A stretch of 35,867 nucleotides of DNA from Bimuria novae-zelandiae CBS 107.79 (GCA_010015655.1 ML976689.1:682471-718337), one strand, 5' to 3'. Counted from the stretch's first letter, positions 20,378 through 32,001 are shown. The notes: generated by a model from the sequence alone, not told the origin. A program made the numbers and translations.

Positions 20378-22142
20378 TTATGCAGCACCGTGGCCATTGA
20401 GGCGGCGCACTGAATCTGCGAGTGATTCACGGGCCTCAGCCTCACCGGGGGCCGCCAGGTCTTCGTACCAATCATCCTCCTCATCGTCTCCGCTAGAGGA
20501 GTCTTCGTCTTCGGAGGTGTGAATAGACTCACTGTCCTCATCATTCTGATGATTCTCGTGAACAGAAGGGTCTTCATCCTGGATAGCGACCTTCTGGCAC
20601 TTAGAGCAGGGGCCATCTTCCAACTCAGGATCAATTGGAAGAGCCGGAGGAGCCGAAGAATCCGAAGGTCGCTCCATATGATTCTGGTACGCCGGTTGGA
20701 GCTGAGAGTGTGCCGGGATGTTCCGCGATGTCATTGCACCCTACTGATCCAAGCCGCATCCAGGGTATGCACCGAAGCCGTTGCTCGAGTGCTGTATACT
20801 CGAATACGGAGTGCTACGCAGTTCTTAGTTCTGATTGAACTACTGTGCATGGTTTGCTTGATGGTAATAGGGACCGTTGTAGTTATTGTAGTTGGAACCC
20901 GGGCCATGGAAGACCATCTACGCCGGTGACGCTCCGACAAGTGCATTCTGTGGTCCGCGAAGCTCCGCGCCTTGAGGTAGCACAGAACCAGTATTGACGT
21001 TCGGGTTCCAGTTTGCGACAGATGGGCGTATATTCGAACCGAACAGGTCGGCTAGATACACTTATCGACCATTCGAGCCCACGTAGTCACGATTGGGAAA
21101 GAATGGCTCGGGTGCATCTATGGGGTGTTGAGGCTGTGCCTGCGGGAAGGCGAATGCGGCGTACGCCAAAGAATCTTCCTCAAGGGTCGGCGCGGAAGCG
21201 TCAGTATAGCCAGTGTTCGCATTCGCCTGGGGAGGGCGATCGACCTGCCCATCATCATGGTTGATCTGAGCAGAATTAGCATTCGACGCCCCAGAGCGCG
21301 TAGAGCGTTTGTGTCCGTTCGAACGAGCTACATCAGCTGTCTGCCTAGCTTTAAGCTCAAGAGCCCCTTGATCTGTGCTGCTTTCGTATCGTTTTGCTTC
21401 ATATACTTGGCTTTCGCATCGCGGACGCCGAATGGATAAGCTACTAACTACAGAAGAAGCCTAAGATCTCGACAGATATCTCGGCATACGGTCTTCCCAT
21501 GTTTGAGAGTCTCCGTGATTGCTGCTAAATGCTGCTTGCAATTGGTAATGGCTTTGTCCGCAGGATTGGAAGTGCGCTCTTGCAGGTCATTCTTGGATTT
21601 CTGGGTATGAATAAGTGCGCGCATATGCCCATCCATCATAATGGTATTCCGAGCGCCCTGGTCAGAGCAGTCAACGGTACACCAGAACAGAATGATTCAG
21701 GTAGACATCACTGTTCGGTTGCCAAGGTATTGACCTTGCGTCTCGGACGAACTTGTTCTTTTCACAAGAACGTTGGTCTTCGACATCTTGAGTGTTGAGG
21801 ACCGCTCGTACAAGCTGCTCGATATAGTGTTCTTGGTTCTTGATCGGGGTCAACGATTGGCGGGTCCGTTACGCGATGGTGGTAAAGGATAGCCTGTTCG
21901 AGGGTCATGCCAATCTGAAAGTTGCCGTTGTCGTCCTCGTCCAACTGTCCAGGAGTGGTTGCTGTGGGAAACCAAGCTTGGAATGTGGGATCAGTGACAA
22001 TCCGGGGACGCACATGATTAACATTGCTGCCCGGCTGAACAGCCATGCCGCCGCTATTTTGGAGAACAGAAAGCATGTTGTTCTACTGCTGTGAGGCGCT
22101 TTCTGCCGGATCAGTCGATTGGGGATGTGCTGAACTTGACAT
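20378..22142 (-). pseudogene. Decayed multi-exon gene of unknown function
   Basis: Read on the minus strand from ATG at 22140-22142, coding-like sequence runs to a stop at 20378 through several frames. The first part (MSSSAHPQSTDP onward) is Gln/Ser/Asn-rich and has TAG at 22083-22085 inside a Gln run, so probably CAG to TAG. It then holds VTDPTFQAWFPTATTPGQLDEDD. A frame change near 21843 leads to NQEHYIEQLVRAVLNTQDVE. A probable 50 bp intron (about 21658-21707) joins this to a helical segment (MMDGHMRALIHTQKS onward), and another frame change occurs near 21380. The last part is one frame with further TAA/TAG stops, rich in Gln, Asn and Tyr, ending in an acidic tail with CSKCQ and DEDSSSGDDEEDDWYED. 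I recognise no domain. The composition would suit a nuclear or regulatory protein, but that is a guess. The hAT element sits about 50 bp past its 3' end. Confidence 0.6.
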
Positions 22143-22297
22143 GGCGACTGGATATGACCATTCAATAGCTAAACTTTCGGATTCGTTTCTTCCCGCCTGA
22201 AAGTGTTATACTGATCGACAGGACGCGGATCAGTCTTGCGAGGCCAGGTACGCCAGATAAAATGATTGGGTGTCAACAGGCGCTTTAAGGGGTGTGA

Positions 22298-22313
22298 GGG
22301 GGGGGGGGGGGGG
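22298..22313 (+). repeat. G16 homopolymer
   Basis: A run of 16 G, 29 bp before a second and longer run. It could form a G-quadruplex. Run length in assemblies is often unreliable. Confidence 0.9.
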
Positions 22314-22339
22314 TGCCGGGAAAGAGAATTGAGGGAGTG

Positions 22340-22342
<3 letters not shown>

Positions 22343-22375
<33 letters not shown>
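22343..22375 (+). repeat. G33 homopolymer
   Basis: A run of 33 consecutive G. Together with the G16 run it gives an intensely G-rich strand segment with quadruplex potential. It may mark a difficult assembly junction, so the flanking join should be treated with care. Confidence 0.9.
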
Positions 22376-22378
<3 letters not shown>

Positions 22379-23329
22379 TATGGCAGGAGAGGCCTCGCAC
22401 GGGACGCGTCGCTGCCCACGGCCAACTTTAATACCAGCCGTAGACCGAAGCTCTGCCGAAGCTTTAGAGCAATGGATTTCGGCGCTGAGGCCTGCACTAG
22501 TTACCTACAGTTAGGTGAAACTAGGTGCAGGGCCCTGCAGCATCCGCTCCATTACTGCGAACGTCTGCTCATGGTCCACAAGACAAAAGATGCGCGAAGC
22601 ACATCTTCCAGCAGAGATAGAAGAAGATTCCCAAATACGCTCAGCCATGTTCCCTGGGAGCACGTTATGGAACAGCATCATACTGCGTCGTCATTAAGAC
22701 CGCTTGTTCGCCTATATTGCTTTGTCTAGCCTCACAAAACGCACACACCCTTCTCTTTGACCGTCGGCCAATACTCTTGACAACTCTTCCCTATATCGTA
22801 ATATATATTTAACCTTAAATTTATTCTCCTGCTCTATTTAGTAATAAAAAGTAGTTTTAACTAGCGTTCCTAGGTCTGCTAGTTCTAATTAGTCTATATA
22901 GAATATTAAGTGTACTTTAGCATCTAGTGGTAGTTCTAATTAATAATTAACTAGTAATACTTATTTAAAAAAAATAGTCTAACCTTAATATAATCTTATT
23001 TCTTGTATTTCTTCGTCTAGGTTTAAAAATTTTTTGCAAGCAGATATACTTTATCCCCCTTTTTTAACTAAAGTGCCATATTTATTTATTTTTAGTTTAT
23101 ATAAGAAATACTTTACTATTAAGCTTTTTTAAAATTCTTTTAAAGCTATTCGTGTATCTTTTTTTATAGTTTCTGCCATGTTAATCGCTTCGTCCGTCCT
23201 AATTATTATAGGAATAATTTAATTAAAGAGATATAAGTATCTTTTATAGTCTATATAGAATAGTGTGTATCTAGTTACCACTAATACTTTGTTATTATAT
23301 ACTAGTTATACTATAGGTAATAGGGAAAT

Positions 23330-23470
23330 CTAGTTATTCTTCTGGTCGTTGCAGTTGATACATAGGTACGCTTTAATTATCTAATTTGTACGTTCTATTT
23401 GTCTGTCTGTCTGTAGATAATATACTATAGATAGCTTTCTTTTTATTTTAATAAGTGCTATAAGTATTAT
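23330..23470 (-). pseudogene. Integrase C-terminal core remnant (gypsy)
   Basis: The minus-strand reading gives LSTDRQTNRTYKLDN, a decayed form of the gypsy integrase signature around DGQTER. Further left it continues into a stretch like YNN...TRYTLFY, the usual tail of the catalytic domain. Stops are interspersed. Confidence 0.75.
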
Positions 23471-24239
23471 TTAGTAGTTTAAGGTAAAGAGCTTATCTTT
23501 ATTACTAATAATTATCTTTAAGATGCCGTAGTATCGTATAAGTTAATTTAGAATAAGAAATACTAATTCTTTAGTCGTAATTATTTTCTAATAAGGTAGT
23601 AATTCCACGTATTTAGTAAATTAATAAATAATTACTAATATAGTATTATATCTTATTTCGTTTAATAGGTCTTTTAAGTTAGGTAGTCTAGTTATAAAGT
23701 TTATAGCGATGTCTTCCTATAGTGTCGTAGGTATCTAGATTACTTATATTTTTTTTTTATAATTAAGGTGTGTGACGTGCTTATTTCATTAGTAGTTTAT
23801 ATATTTTTAAATATACTTTATAATTACTTGTTTTATTCCTCTAAATAAGTAATTTCTTTAAATAAGACTAATTGTTTTCTTAATGCCTAGGTGTTTATAT
23901 ATTAGGTTAATATAATATTATTATATAACTTTATTTTATTATTCTTTAGGTACTTCTCGTGTCGTAATAAGGAGCTAAATAAGTTCTATTACAAGTTTAA
24001 GAGATTTATTTATATTTTTCCGTAGTATTACGGAGTAGGGTTTTCCCTTTTTTTATAAGGTTATTTTATTAGCTAAGTGTGTCTACTCGCCTATTCTTTT
24101 TCCTTACTATATAGATAACCTTAAACTTGTATTACTTAGTAGTTTATAACTATTACTATTATCGCGGTGTAAGTTCTTTTATTATTATAAATCTTATTAA
24201 ATTCTTATAATTTATATAAAGTTCTAGTGTTAAGTAGCT

Positions 24240-24430
24240 AAGGGCGTATATCCTTTAGTATTTTAATACTCTTATAATAGCGTAGAGTCCTTTGTCGTGT
24301 ACATCGTATCGTGTTTCTGCGTTATTAAACTTTCTTGAACAGTACGTAATTGGGTACTATTTACCGTTCCTTTCTTATTTTGCATATGTGCCCATCGCGA
24401 GATCGCTTACGTCTATCTTAAATTATAGTA
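24240..24430 (-). pseudogene. RNase H domain remnant (gypsy)
   Basis: The minus strand reads IDVSDLAMGTYAK, stop, ERNGK, stop, YPITYCSRKFNNAETRY, then DVHDKGLYAIIRVLK. This follows the retroviral-type RNase H pattern (TDASD ... HPIAYHSRK ... YDVHDKEL), with the two stops where Gln and Trp are expected. Confidence 0.82.
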
Positions 24431-24799
24431 GTTCTCTATCCTAAAAGTGGATAAGTGCTGGTGGCATAATACATGCTATTTTTAAGAGTTAGAAAGATAT
24501 TTTATACTCTACTATCTATAGAAATAGTGTATCCTTTTTTATAAGGTCTATTAAAGGTATTATAATTTTTGCATAGTCCCTAATAAATTATTAGTTAAAT
24601 CTATAAAATTTTAAAAATTCTTAAATATTTTTCGTAGTCTTTAGTATTAGCTAGTTCTTAATATATTTCATTTTGTTAGGTGCTATTTTAATTCTCTCTA
24701 TACTAATAATATATCTTAGAAATTCTAATTTTTATATATAGAATTTACACTTCTTTAGCTTAATTTATAGATGTGCTCTATCTAGTGCCTTTAGTACTA

Positions 24800-24900
24800 T
24801 CTATACGTGTGGTACGTGGCCTGATTCGTTTTCGGAGAAGATAAGTATATTATCTATATACGTAATAATAAAAATATCTAAATAATGACGTAAAATATTA
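24800..24900 (-). pseudogene. Reverse transcriptase catalytic motif remnant (gypsy)
   Basis: The minus strand reads ITYIDNILIFSENESGHV, the decayed form of the RT motif YLDDILIFS. The second catalytic Asp is replaced by Asn (GAC to AAC, a G-to-A change), so the enzyme is dead. Downstream VLKALDRAHL is typical of gypsy RT. Confidence 0.85.
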
Positions 24901-26640
24901 TTAATAAGTGCCTAAAGGTTTAATAGTATACTAATAAGTCTAAAGGGCATAATTATGTATTTAAATAGTTTATAGCGTATTATAAATACTATCTTGTACT
25001 CGTTATCCTTCTTAATTTATATAACGTAGTATCTATCCTATAAATCTATTATTATAAAGATTTTTACTCTTAAAAGTCAGTCTTAGAGTTCTAAGATATT
25101 TAGTAATAGATATTAATTCTTAATTATTGTATTGTTAAGTTTGCTATAGTTTACACAGGGCCTTAGTTATTAATTTTTTTAGTATAAATATAAAAGGGAT
25201 TACTACTAGTAACTTAAAGGGTCTAATATATTTTTTCGTAAGATTTATTTTAATAAATTCCTTTTCTTACTAGAGTTCTTTTTTAGTTTTACTATATAGT
25301 AGTTTAACGTATGGCGTCTTTCTTTCTTCTAGGTTAATCGCATAATTTTAGGGTTAATATTTTAGAAGATTAGCTTTTCCTTCTCTCTTAGTGAACATAT
25401 AATTCTATACTTAATAGCATTCAGGAATTCTGTAGAGTGCGTCGTCTATCTTCTTGCGCTTTGTGGCCTGGTGGTTCCTGCTAGCGTCTACTAAGGTAAT
25501 TTCGTGTTTATTGACTTCTAGTCGCGAGACTAAGGTGTTTATAGCTTTCTTATTTACTATTATACTTTATTAATTCGTAAGTTTACCTTATAATATATAT
25601 TTATAATGTTTAAAGGATAGCGTTCTCTTTTCTTAATTAATTATAGGATTATACTCTTTTAACTAGGGTAGTTTTAAAATTATTTTATAATTAGCTTTCT
25701 TAATAACGTTAAGGGTAATTAATTCTTAGTGTTTATAGATCTTAAGGGTTATTTTATTTTATATTTAATCTTTGCTTTACTAAGCATTAGTTATTTATTC
25801 GCGATATAGATAGCATATAGTATAGCCTTCTTATGTTTATAGAGTCCTGCATTATTAAGTGCGCTTTATAACATATAATTCTCCTGTGCTCTTAAGTCTA
25901 GCATAGCTTTTATTTATATTCTTTTAAGCTATACTAGTAGCTTAATTAATACCTAACTATTAGTTGTATTTAATTTTTAAAGGCGTATTTTTGCCTAAGC
26001 CTAGATCTAAAAAAGATAGTTTCTTTATTAGTAGTTTTATAGGCTTTAATAGTTTCTCTTCATTCTAAAGGTATTTATAGTATTATTTTTATATACGGCT
26101 TGCTTTATTAAACTCTCTTCCCTTTACTTTATCTAAGCGTACTAGTTCTCTATGGTAGTCCTTTAGTCTAAATTTATAAAGTGCTTTGTCCTACTTATGT
26201 TCCTTATAATTTAGATAGAGGCATGTTTGCTATTCTATTAATATATAGTTTTTATTAATTAATATTAATAGTACGTTATTAGTAGCTTTATTTAAATACG
26301 AGAAGTACTTGGTTTCGCGTTTATTTTAAATAAGTAAGTTATATTTTATAATTAGGTAATTAAACTATTCTTATTTATATTATTATTTTTAATTTAGAAA
26401 ATATCTTTCTTGCTTTCTTCTGTAGTGTGTGGTATATTAGTCTTATATGCAGTATCTCTATTAAAGGGTACTATAATTAGGGTTTTAGTAGTCTAAGTAG
26501 TACTTTAGTTTATAATATTTTATTTTATAATATATATCTTGCGTAGGTCTTAATATTTATATTTATAGTTTATAAATTCTTGCGCGGCCTTGCTTATTAG
26601 GTTAGTTTATTTTAGTAAATACGTAATATATTTAGTTTTT

Positions 26641-26897
26641 ATTACTGTAACGGCCAGCAAGATGTAGCCTTGCGGCTGATAGATTGGCGCTATGTACAAA
26701 GACTCAAAGCTAAAGAAGAGAAAGGGATCGAGAGGGCCGAGCAGGCGGCATATAGTCTGCCGCTGTCTAGTAACTGCCATCTCACTGCTGCGACTGCCTT
26801 CTCAGTGTAGCAACTGCCATCTCAGCGTGGCAGCTGCCATCCATCGCCCTTGTGACGATGCCCAGATCACAGCAAGTCCCACGATCGTCACAATTAC
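26641..26897. mobile_element. Solo LTR with ATTAC target duplication
   Basis: A 247 bp sequence (26646-26892) begins TGTAACGGCC and ends GATCGTCACA, with TG...CA termini. It is flanked on both sides by ATTAC (26641-26645 and 26893-26897). Its GC-rich composition contrasts sharply with the surrounding AT-rich gypsy DNA, so it arrived after that element had decayed and was too short or too recent to be mutated. Internal coding sequence is absent, as expected for LTR-LTR recombination. The orientation is not determined. Confidence 0.85.
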
Positions 26898-27187
26898 TTA
26901 GTATCTAAAGTCTCCTTCTCTAGATTATTGCGTCTTTAAGAAGTTAAAGACGTCTTATTATTTAGCTTTCTTAAGAGGTTGTATTGCATTTAAGTATAGT
27001 ATAGAGGATTATTACATTAGTTTATTTTCTTTATTTAAACCTTTGTTATTGGCATCCTCCTATATGCGAAAGTCTAGCGATTTTAATTACTTTAAGTCTT
27101 TTCCTAGGATATTAGATAATATAATAGTAGGTATTACCTGCTATTCTTCGTCGTTTAAATTATTATTAACAGTTAGTGTATTTAACT

Positions 27188-27250
27188 ATTTCATAATTTT
27201 ATTCTTAGATCTACAGTTCTTGGCAATGTGTTCTAGTTTTTTATATATAA
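27188..27250 (-). pseudogene. Gag zinc knuckle remnant (gypsy)
   Basis: The minus strand reads TYFIYKKLEHIAKNCRSKN, matching the spacing of a CCHC knuckle (C-x2-C-x4-H-x4-C) with His and the last Cys kept and the first two Cys lost. Its place upstream of RT fits gag. Confidence 0.65.
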
Positions 27251-28274
27251 AGTAGGTACGTGTCTTAGTCCTTAGTAGCTAAGTTCTATTTAAAAGTTAT
27301 ATATAGTTATTATTATGCTTTTAAGGGCCTAGAACCTTCCTTATTCTCTTTTTTAAGTTATTAAACTAAATTCCTTCTATTAGCTAGTAACTATAAGAGT
27401 CGCATTATTACTATTAAGGTGCCTTTAGTAGTACCCTGTAGACTATAGGTGCTAGTTTTCTAAAACTAGCGTTCCTTATATTCCTGCGGAACTCTTCTTG
27501 TAGTGCGAACTATTCTCTATTAATCCTAGTTAATTTCTTATATGGTTTATTAAGAGTCTTAACCTTTATACTACTGCGTAAAAGTTTCTCTTATACTTTA
27601 TACTTAAGTCCTTACTTATATATAGTTTTAAGGGATTCTTCTTCTTACTTAAGCTATATAGCATACTTGTAGAATTTAGCTATATATTTAGCTATAGATT
27701 ATTATTACTTAATTATTTAGATAGCTTATTTAGCTATAGCGATTTTATTAGTAATTATAAATAGCTATTTAAGGTACTTCTTAAAGTTAGAATAGTCCTT
27801 AATAATATTAACTACGTTGGCATGACTATTTATGTAGTTTTTATTCTAGTTTTTATGGCCCATATTTATCTATTTAACTAGGTATAGTTAGATCTATTCT
27901 TTAGCTACTTCTTGTATATATATTACCGCGAAGATAACCTTCTTTTTGTTTATAAGTTTATTATTTTAGTTAAAGAAGTACAGGTCTAGTTATAGTAACT
28001 GTATATTAAAAAATTTATAATTACTTTTATATAAATTAGGATTATATACTTTATTTTTACTATCCTTTATTAGTAGGACGCTGGTGCTGTTAGAAGTTAT
28101 AAAAAAGGTAAAGATCCTTATAGTACTTATATTAAGGATGCTTAAGATATTAAGCCCTTTAGGATAGCTAGTCTTAAAAGAGACTAGAATTAGTTCTTAG
28201 GCAAGAATACTGATAAGGTAAAAAAAGGATATTATTAGCTTACGCGTATTAATAAATTTATTGGTATTAAAGGT

Positions 28275-28591
28275 AGTGCGTGATTATAAACGAATTAACT
28301 AGAGCTAGAGTATAATCTAAATAATAAATTAATAACTTAGGATAAATATAAGTATAGAAGGGCTATACTTAGCGTTCCTATATATATAACTAATCCTATA
28401 ATATCCTATGGTTCCATACTATCCCAAACGTGGTATTTGTGGGATTCTATGGTACAGTCACGTGATCATAATGTCCCATAATCTTGGCGTGTAGAACATC
28501 GTGGGACATTACATAATCCTTGGCGGGGTAAGAACGCCATCTTTTATTATAAAGTGCTTAATATCGTTCCGTTAAACTTAGGATCCTAACA
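28275..28591 (-). repeat. Probable 5' LTR of the gypsy element
   Basis: On the minus strand it starts TGTTAGGATCC. It contains short inverted and direct repeats (TGGGACATT/AATGTCCCA; ATAATC(C)TTGGCG twice) and a TATATATATAGG box, then leads into the gag side. The inner boundary is an estimate because the terminal CA is not clear. Confidence 0.5.
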
Positions 28592-29013
28592 GTAATAGCC
28601 CCTAGCTTCTATAAAGGAAGGCTAAGAGCTTGGCTAAGTAAATAAAAAAAAAAGCTTAAATATAATAACGTGAAGCGATTACAGCGTACAAGTTAAATAA
28701 AATAAAAATATAGTAAAAAGGATCTTATTCTAATTATAATAGTTAATAAAATTTGTAGTAAGGTAGAATTTATAGTTATTAAAAATAAGTAGTTAGTAAG
28801 AGCGTTAAGCTTTCTCTTTAGTACTATAATTAAACACCCATTTAAGCCACGTAAGACCTATATTATTATTTATCTAGCCTAAGCCTAATAAGATAATAAA
28901 GACTAAGTAGTGTAAAGGGTTAATTTCTTCTACCTAGTTTAATTATAGGCCTTAAGGACCTGCCTAATAGATAAGCGCTAGATCTAACGCTAATCCATCG
29001 GCGCATATACGGG
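28592..29013. other. AT-rich decayed repeat, unidentified
   Basis: AT-rich, TpA-rich DNA between the gypsy 5' LTR and a solo LTR. No domain could be recognised in any frame. It is probably a fragment of another RIP-affected repeat. Confidence 0.5.
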
Positions 29014-29255
29014 CTAGGTGTCACGAGAGACTACAGGTCGCTAAATTAGGAACTTAGAGAGCTTGATTAACTATGCTACTATGTACATACTTAAGTGTAA
29101 TATAAGAGGATAGCTAAGGAGCAGGAATATAGGCAGATAAGGCTATATAAATAGGAACTATAAATAGAATATGTAGGGGTGCACGAGCTAGCGCTAGTGC
29201 TTTGGCAATAGCGCAGCCAAGGTGTTGCGGATACTAGAGGTACCGTGACACTAGG
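29014..29255. mobile_element. Solo LTR with CTAGG target duplication
   Basis: A 232 bp sequence (29019-29250) begins TGTCACGAGAG and ends ACCGTGACA, flanked on both sides by CTAGG (29014-29018 and 29251-29255). Its termini are near-inverted (TGTCACG...CGTGACA). A TATATAAATAGG box lies in the middle on the plus strand. Its ends differ from those of the other solo LTR, so it is a different family. Confidence 0.8.
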
Positions 29256-30828
29256 ATCGAGATCCACTCGCGACTGCCATCCTGGATTGCCTGACTTACT
29301 TCCTTGCTTTCGTACATCTGCCTACTGAAGATCCTCTTTGAACGGGAGGTGATGCCAAGTAGGATACCCTTTTCGTCTATATTATACGTATGGCGAGCTT
29401 TAATACTATATTAGCTAATTTTCTACTATAAAAGGTAAAATATAGACAGTACTTTGCCTCTAAGTTAGCCTAGTAGTAATTACTATCTATACTAGCTATG
29501 TAGCGTAAAATAAGCTAAGCGCTATTTTATTTAATAAATTAATTAACTTAGTATATACTAATACTAGTTTTAGCTATATATACTACAAAACTCTAAATTA
29601 TTTATTTTATAGGTAGTAAACCTTTTTAAATAAACTTTTTTATATAGCGGATAAGCTCTTACTCTTATTAAGGGCTAAGTTTTTATTAGTTAATTCTCTT
29701 AGCTATACGCGCCTGCATTTTAAACTAGTATTTTTACGCTAAAGTAAAGTGTATTACGCTATACTTTTTTATAATTTTTATATAGTTAATAAATTTTATA
29801 AAATCTAATAATTGTATAGCTATAAGTATAGCCTTAATAGACCCTATATTAGCTACGGTAGGTGGTGTTGGAGTTTAGGATGTTTTCGTGTTGAGCGCGC
29901 ATTGAGGCTCGGCGCGCATCGACCCCGCACGCACGGTAAGCGACACGTTAATACTCCTGGGGATGATACAGTATCAAGCCCCGGATACAGGGCTTCAGGA
30001 CAGTGGAACGGACATGGATGTTACTTTTGCTATATCTTTGGGTGTGTATCATATTAAAAAAAAATGCGGTCTCTAATTACACATGTGCGATCCCGCGGTG
30101 TTGCACAGATGTGCCTATGGCGCCTCTTATACCATTGACCAGATTTTTCTCTAGGTGTATCCCCGTTGGCAAAGGTAGCTCTGCAAAGCGCAAAGCGTAG
30201 AAAAAACTGCAAACTGACTTCCCAAACATATTAAGCCCACCATAAGCCGCCCAGGGCAATGCGGGCACCAACTTAAATCACGGTGAGGCGAACCGTTTAT
30301 TCGCACGAACTTCGGAACGCAGATCGAGTACAACCTAGGGTGTTGAAAACATCCATCGCCGCACAACATTCACCGCGATGCCGAGGAAGAGATTCATGGT
30401 TATATTGTGAGGAAAGAATTTGTGTAAGTACTTGTAGACGCCGGTGAATTGAGGGTTTGACACTCGAGGAGTCAGTCTGGTGTGTCGCAAACTGCAAAGA
30501 AATTCTTTAGCAAACAAATTACATATAAACAGGGTGTATTGGAAAAAGCGATATTTTTCAAGTCGTTGAAGACAATGCAAGAAAAGCTTGCTCTAAAAGA
30601 GAATTATGGTGCACTATTCACGAAGATGGTGGCCATCGAGCCTTTGCTAGATCGTCGTGCGCCACTCTGAACAGAGATAATACGGATTAATTGTTTTGAG
30701 CTGACATCAATTTGAATTAATACGCCCATATTAAACATGAAGGATAAACTATAAAAGAGGAGTGAGGTCCCAACACCATTGAGATCCGACCCAGTATAAT
30801 AACCGGGTCTCCCATACGTGCACTACCT
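29256..30828. other. Repeat edge and gene-free interval
   Basis: Positions 29256-29385 have normal composition. About 29386-29855 is again AT-rich decayed repeat without a recognisable domain. From 29860 composition is normal. Minus-strand frames at 30335-30580 and 30297-30497 and a plus-strand frame at 30482-30670 overlap one another. None has a family I know, although FTGVYKYLHKFFPHNITMNL on the minus strand looks protein-like. Confidence 0.5.
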
Positions 30829-32001
30829 CTAGTGGAAAGTCCTGAGGAGCTCTTCCACTGCCACGCCCGCAGCGCCCACTCCGAGCACGGCCCACAGCCA
30901 CCTATTCGTAAGCTCCTTCGTCTGCGGCCAGAACGCGTTCTTCTCCTCACGGAACTTCTCCAACTCGCGGAACTTCTCGGGGTGCGACTCTGAATAGCGA
31001 CGCGTCTGCGAGCTTTCCTTCTGTTTGTCACCTCCGAAGTAGCGTAGGAAGACGTAGTTTGCGACCGGGCCGATGAGCTCGACTGGAGCTAGCATGTCGG
31101 AGCCGTAGAGGAGGACGATGAAGGAGAGGTGCACGAAGGCGTCACCGAGATAGCTACACGTATTTTTAGTCACTCGCCGGTGTGCACTAGGGAATGGGAC
31201 TTACTTCGGGTGGCGCACGATGCTCCAGACGCCCTCCTTCAGGATACCAGTACCACCCTCAGCCTTGTACTGGTCGAGCTGGTAGTCGGCCAAAGTCTCC
31301 AATGCAAGTCCGGTAGAGAAAAGCCCGACAGCAGCCATCTGAATAACCGGATGGTATCCCATGAGTACAGCGCCCTCGTGTCGGAACGGTGCGGTAAAAG
31401 GCAGGCTGATGAGCATCTGGAAGAAGGCCTCAGGGAAGAAAGTCGTGAAGAGCGATTTCACCCAGAAATCCGGGTCCTTCTTGACTTGCTCGTATCGCGG
31501 GTCATCCTTTCTACGCTTGATGGATCGACGGGCGATGCGGTAGAATAGGCGTCCGCCCCAGAGTGTAACGCCAGAGAGTACGAGACGCTCGTGCCATGAA
31601 AGGCGACCGAGAGCTTGCGAGAGCGTGAGTCCTTGATACACGCGGCGACCGACCGCAGACCACCAGGCATTAATGACCTGTCCACTGGGCCATAGCCAAT
31701 CTTTGGCCTCGACGCGTTTCGTGTAATTCGCGGCGCCCCACGCGATGATCGCCAACCCGGAATGAAGACCCAAACTGGGTGCCAGCGTGTCCTTCAAGAT
31801 GCCCACGTCAAACAGTGAGGCATTCTGCACATGAGTCATTGAATGCGTGGAATCCACATAACCCGCCGGTGATGTATGCGCCAACGCGCTTTTGTTGGAG
31901 CTGGGCAGGTAGAAGTTGTTCGGCTCGCGATCTAAGACCTGGATCTGAACGTCTGGCGGACGCGAAGCCGCATCGTCTTTTCCGAACCATCCGGAAGCCA
32001 T
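30829..32001 (-). CDS. DUF1295 integral membrane protein (steroid reductase-like)
   Basis: The product resembles fungal DUF1295 proteins, multi-pass membrane proteins related in fold to the steroid 5-alpha-reductase/isoprenylcysteine methyltransferase group. The reaction and substrate are unknown. Exons are 32001-31205 and 31153-30829, split by a 51 bp intron (31154-31204; GTAAGT donor, GTGTAG acceptor), giving 373 aa. Splicing restores WSIVRHPNYLGD, the family's C-terminal signature, with the intron cutting through the Asn codon. Earlier features include SLGLHSGLAIIAWGAANYTK and WSAVGRRVYQGLTLSQALG. A charged segment DKQKESSQTRRYSESHPEKF and a last membrane helix close the protein. The start MASGWFGK has a good context (CAAAATGGC). 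A longer in-frame start at 32151 would add a Pro/Gly-rich stretch and is less likely. The gene is intact. Confidence 0.88.

Larger units (their letters stand above)
22143..22799. other. Gene-free interval with G tracts
   Basis: No supported gene. The interval holds two long G homopolymers and the boundary where composition drops into the AT-rich retrotransposon block, at about 22780-22800. Confidence 0.6.
22800..28591 (-). mobile_element. Ty3/gypsy LTR retrotransposon, RIP-decayed
   Basis: This very AT-rich block encodes, on the minus strand and in gypsy order, remnants of a gag zinc knuckle (about 27188-27250), reverse transcriptase (about 24600-25300), RNase H (about 24240-24430) and integrase (about 23150-24000). 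All are broken by TAA/TAG stops with C-to-T and G-to-A drift. The 5' LTR appears to start at 28591 (TGTTAGGATCC). No matching 3' LTR was seen at the left end, so the element is probably truncated there and the left limit is set by composition. A solo LTR of another family is inserted at 26646-26892. Confidence 0.8.

Noticed and set aside
22313..22729. Frame with poly-Gly (and poly-Pro on the other strand)
   Set aside because: Produced by the G homopolymer; no evidence of coding.
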